From JACJYM01 sp965230495 (GTDB lineage: Bacteria; Bacteroidota; Bacteroidia; Chitinophagales; Saprospiraceae), in the NCBI GenBank assembly GCA_965230495.1, contig OZ246004.1, forward strand, positions 2,542,001 to 2,606,000: DNA of 64,000 nucleotides. Direction: 5' to 3'. The notes under the pieces are model-generated. The model ran no database searches. It worked only from the letters and a program-made list of their open reading frames with translations, and was not told the origin of the DNA. Within the stretch, counting starts at the first letter, position 1. Each line of letters starts with the position of its first letter. The position numbers and the translations under genes are program-made. This document shows positions 63,765 through 64,000 of the stretch, one piece after another.

Positions 63765-64000
63765 ATGAAAACATATCTAAATACTGTTTTTATTACTCTA
63801 TTAATGTTAATATATGATCAAGGGCTTTCTCAATCCAGAAGGCCCTTGACAGTTATAGATGTAAGGAATGAAGTGGAGTGTTATCATAAAGAAGCTAAAT
63901 CACTTTGGAAAATTGGAAAATTTGATAGTGCTTTTAAAATGGCGGAGCTCTCAGTAGAACTATTAAAAACTCAAGACAATATAGACTATCAGCTCTTAAA
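63765..64000 (+). CDS. Start of an exported TPR-type protein, cut off by window edge
   Basis: Open from ATG 63765 to the end of the window, 78 complete codons. Signal peptide (MKTYLNTVFITLLMLIYD, ends LSQ) followed by helical, TPR-like sequence (ECYHKEAKSLWKIGKFDSAF). In Bacteroidota such beginnings often lead to TPR-containing LuxR/LytTR regulators or sensor kinases, but the rest is not visible. It begins 18 bp after the PKD gene. Confidence 0.65.
   Translation, partial: MKTYLNTVFITLLMLIYDQGLSQSRRPLTVIDVRNEVECYHKEAKSLWKIGKFDSAFKMAELSVELLKTQDNIDYQLL

Noticed and set aside
1..64000. tRNA, rRNA, transposase or phage genes
   Set aside because: No such sequence or protein was recognised on either strand.

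Overview
The window is AT-rich, gene-dense chromosomal DNA from a member of the Bacteroidota. It is probably a Saprospiria-like marine or environmental gliding relative rather than Bacteroides itself. The evidence is: several secreted proteins with type IX secretion (T9SS) sorting domains of both type A (Por-type, 'FPNPA') and type B (CHU_C / gliding-motility type); SprB repeats; a PorP/SprF gene; GSCFA and LytTR proteins; an atp operon ordered a-c-b-delta-alpha-gamma without beta and epsilon; and promoters of the Bacteroidota TAnnTTTG type. I found no rRNA, tRNA, CRISPR array, insertion sequence or phage gene.

Layout. 1-7.9 kb: 3' part of a secreted M36 metallopeptidase, a polysaccharide flippase, a TPR scaffold protein, a two-gene hsp20 operon behind a sigma-54-like promoter, and a small membrane protein. 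8-20.3 kb: urocanate hydratase, a cohesin/SprB-repeat T9SS adhesin translationally coupled to a GSCFA protein, a BNR-propeller T9SS protein, mtaB and an MscS channel. 20.4-45.4 kb: an accessory-looking signalling and surface locus, mostly on the minus strand. It holds a LytTR regulator, two FHA/zinc-ribbon proteins, an acidic protein, a PP2C phosphatase, a CHAP-domain lipoprotein, two MORN-repeat proteins, a Ser/Thr kinase fused to a formylglycine-generating-enzyme-like (SUMF1) domain, PorP/SprF, two giant type-B T9SS proteins, and a broken TPR-LytTR gene. 45.5-50.8 kb: F1Fo ATP synthase genes. 51-64 kb: M28 peptidase, SLC5-type sodium symporter, a TrpF-like protein, an FtsX/MacB-type permease, MscL, HtpG, a lipoprotein, a LytTR response regulator, an ECF-type sigma factor with a membrane TPR partner, a PKD-domain T9SS protein and the start of a TPR protein.

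Main new observation: four promoters in the 20-44 kb locus (acidic protein, CHAP lipoprotein, MORN protein, MORN/outer-membrane protein) carry the same two-box element. Two direct repeats close to RATTCRTACA start exactly 21 bp apart, and the proximal box starts exactly 39 bp before a TAnnTTTG-type -7 element. This is the geometry expected for a LytTR dimer. It ties the PP2C/FHA genes, the CHAP protein, the MORN proteins and (through an apparent operon) the kinase, PorP/SprF and two giant surface proteins into one candidate regulon: a Ser/Thr-phosphorylation system linked to T9SS surface proteins.

Second observation: hsp20 and htpG, 52 kb apart, share TGGCAT-N5-TTGA sigma-54-like promoters. 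Each is preceded by two TGnCA-N3-TGnCA-like sites about 31-32 bp apart, which suggests enhancer-dependent control of chaperones.
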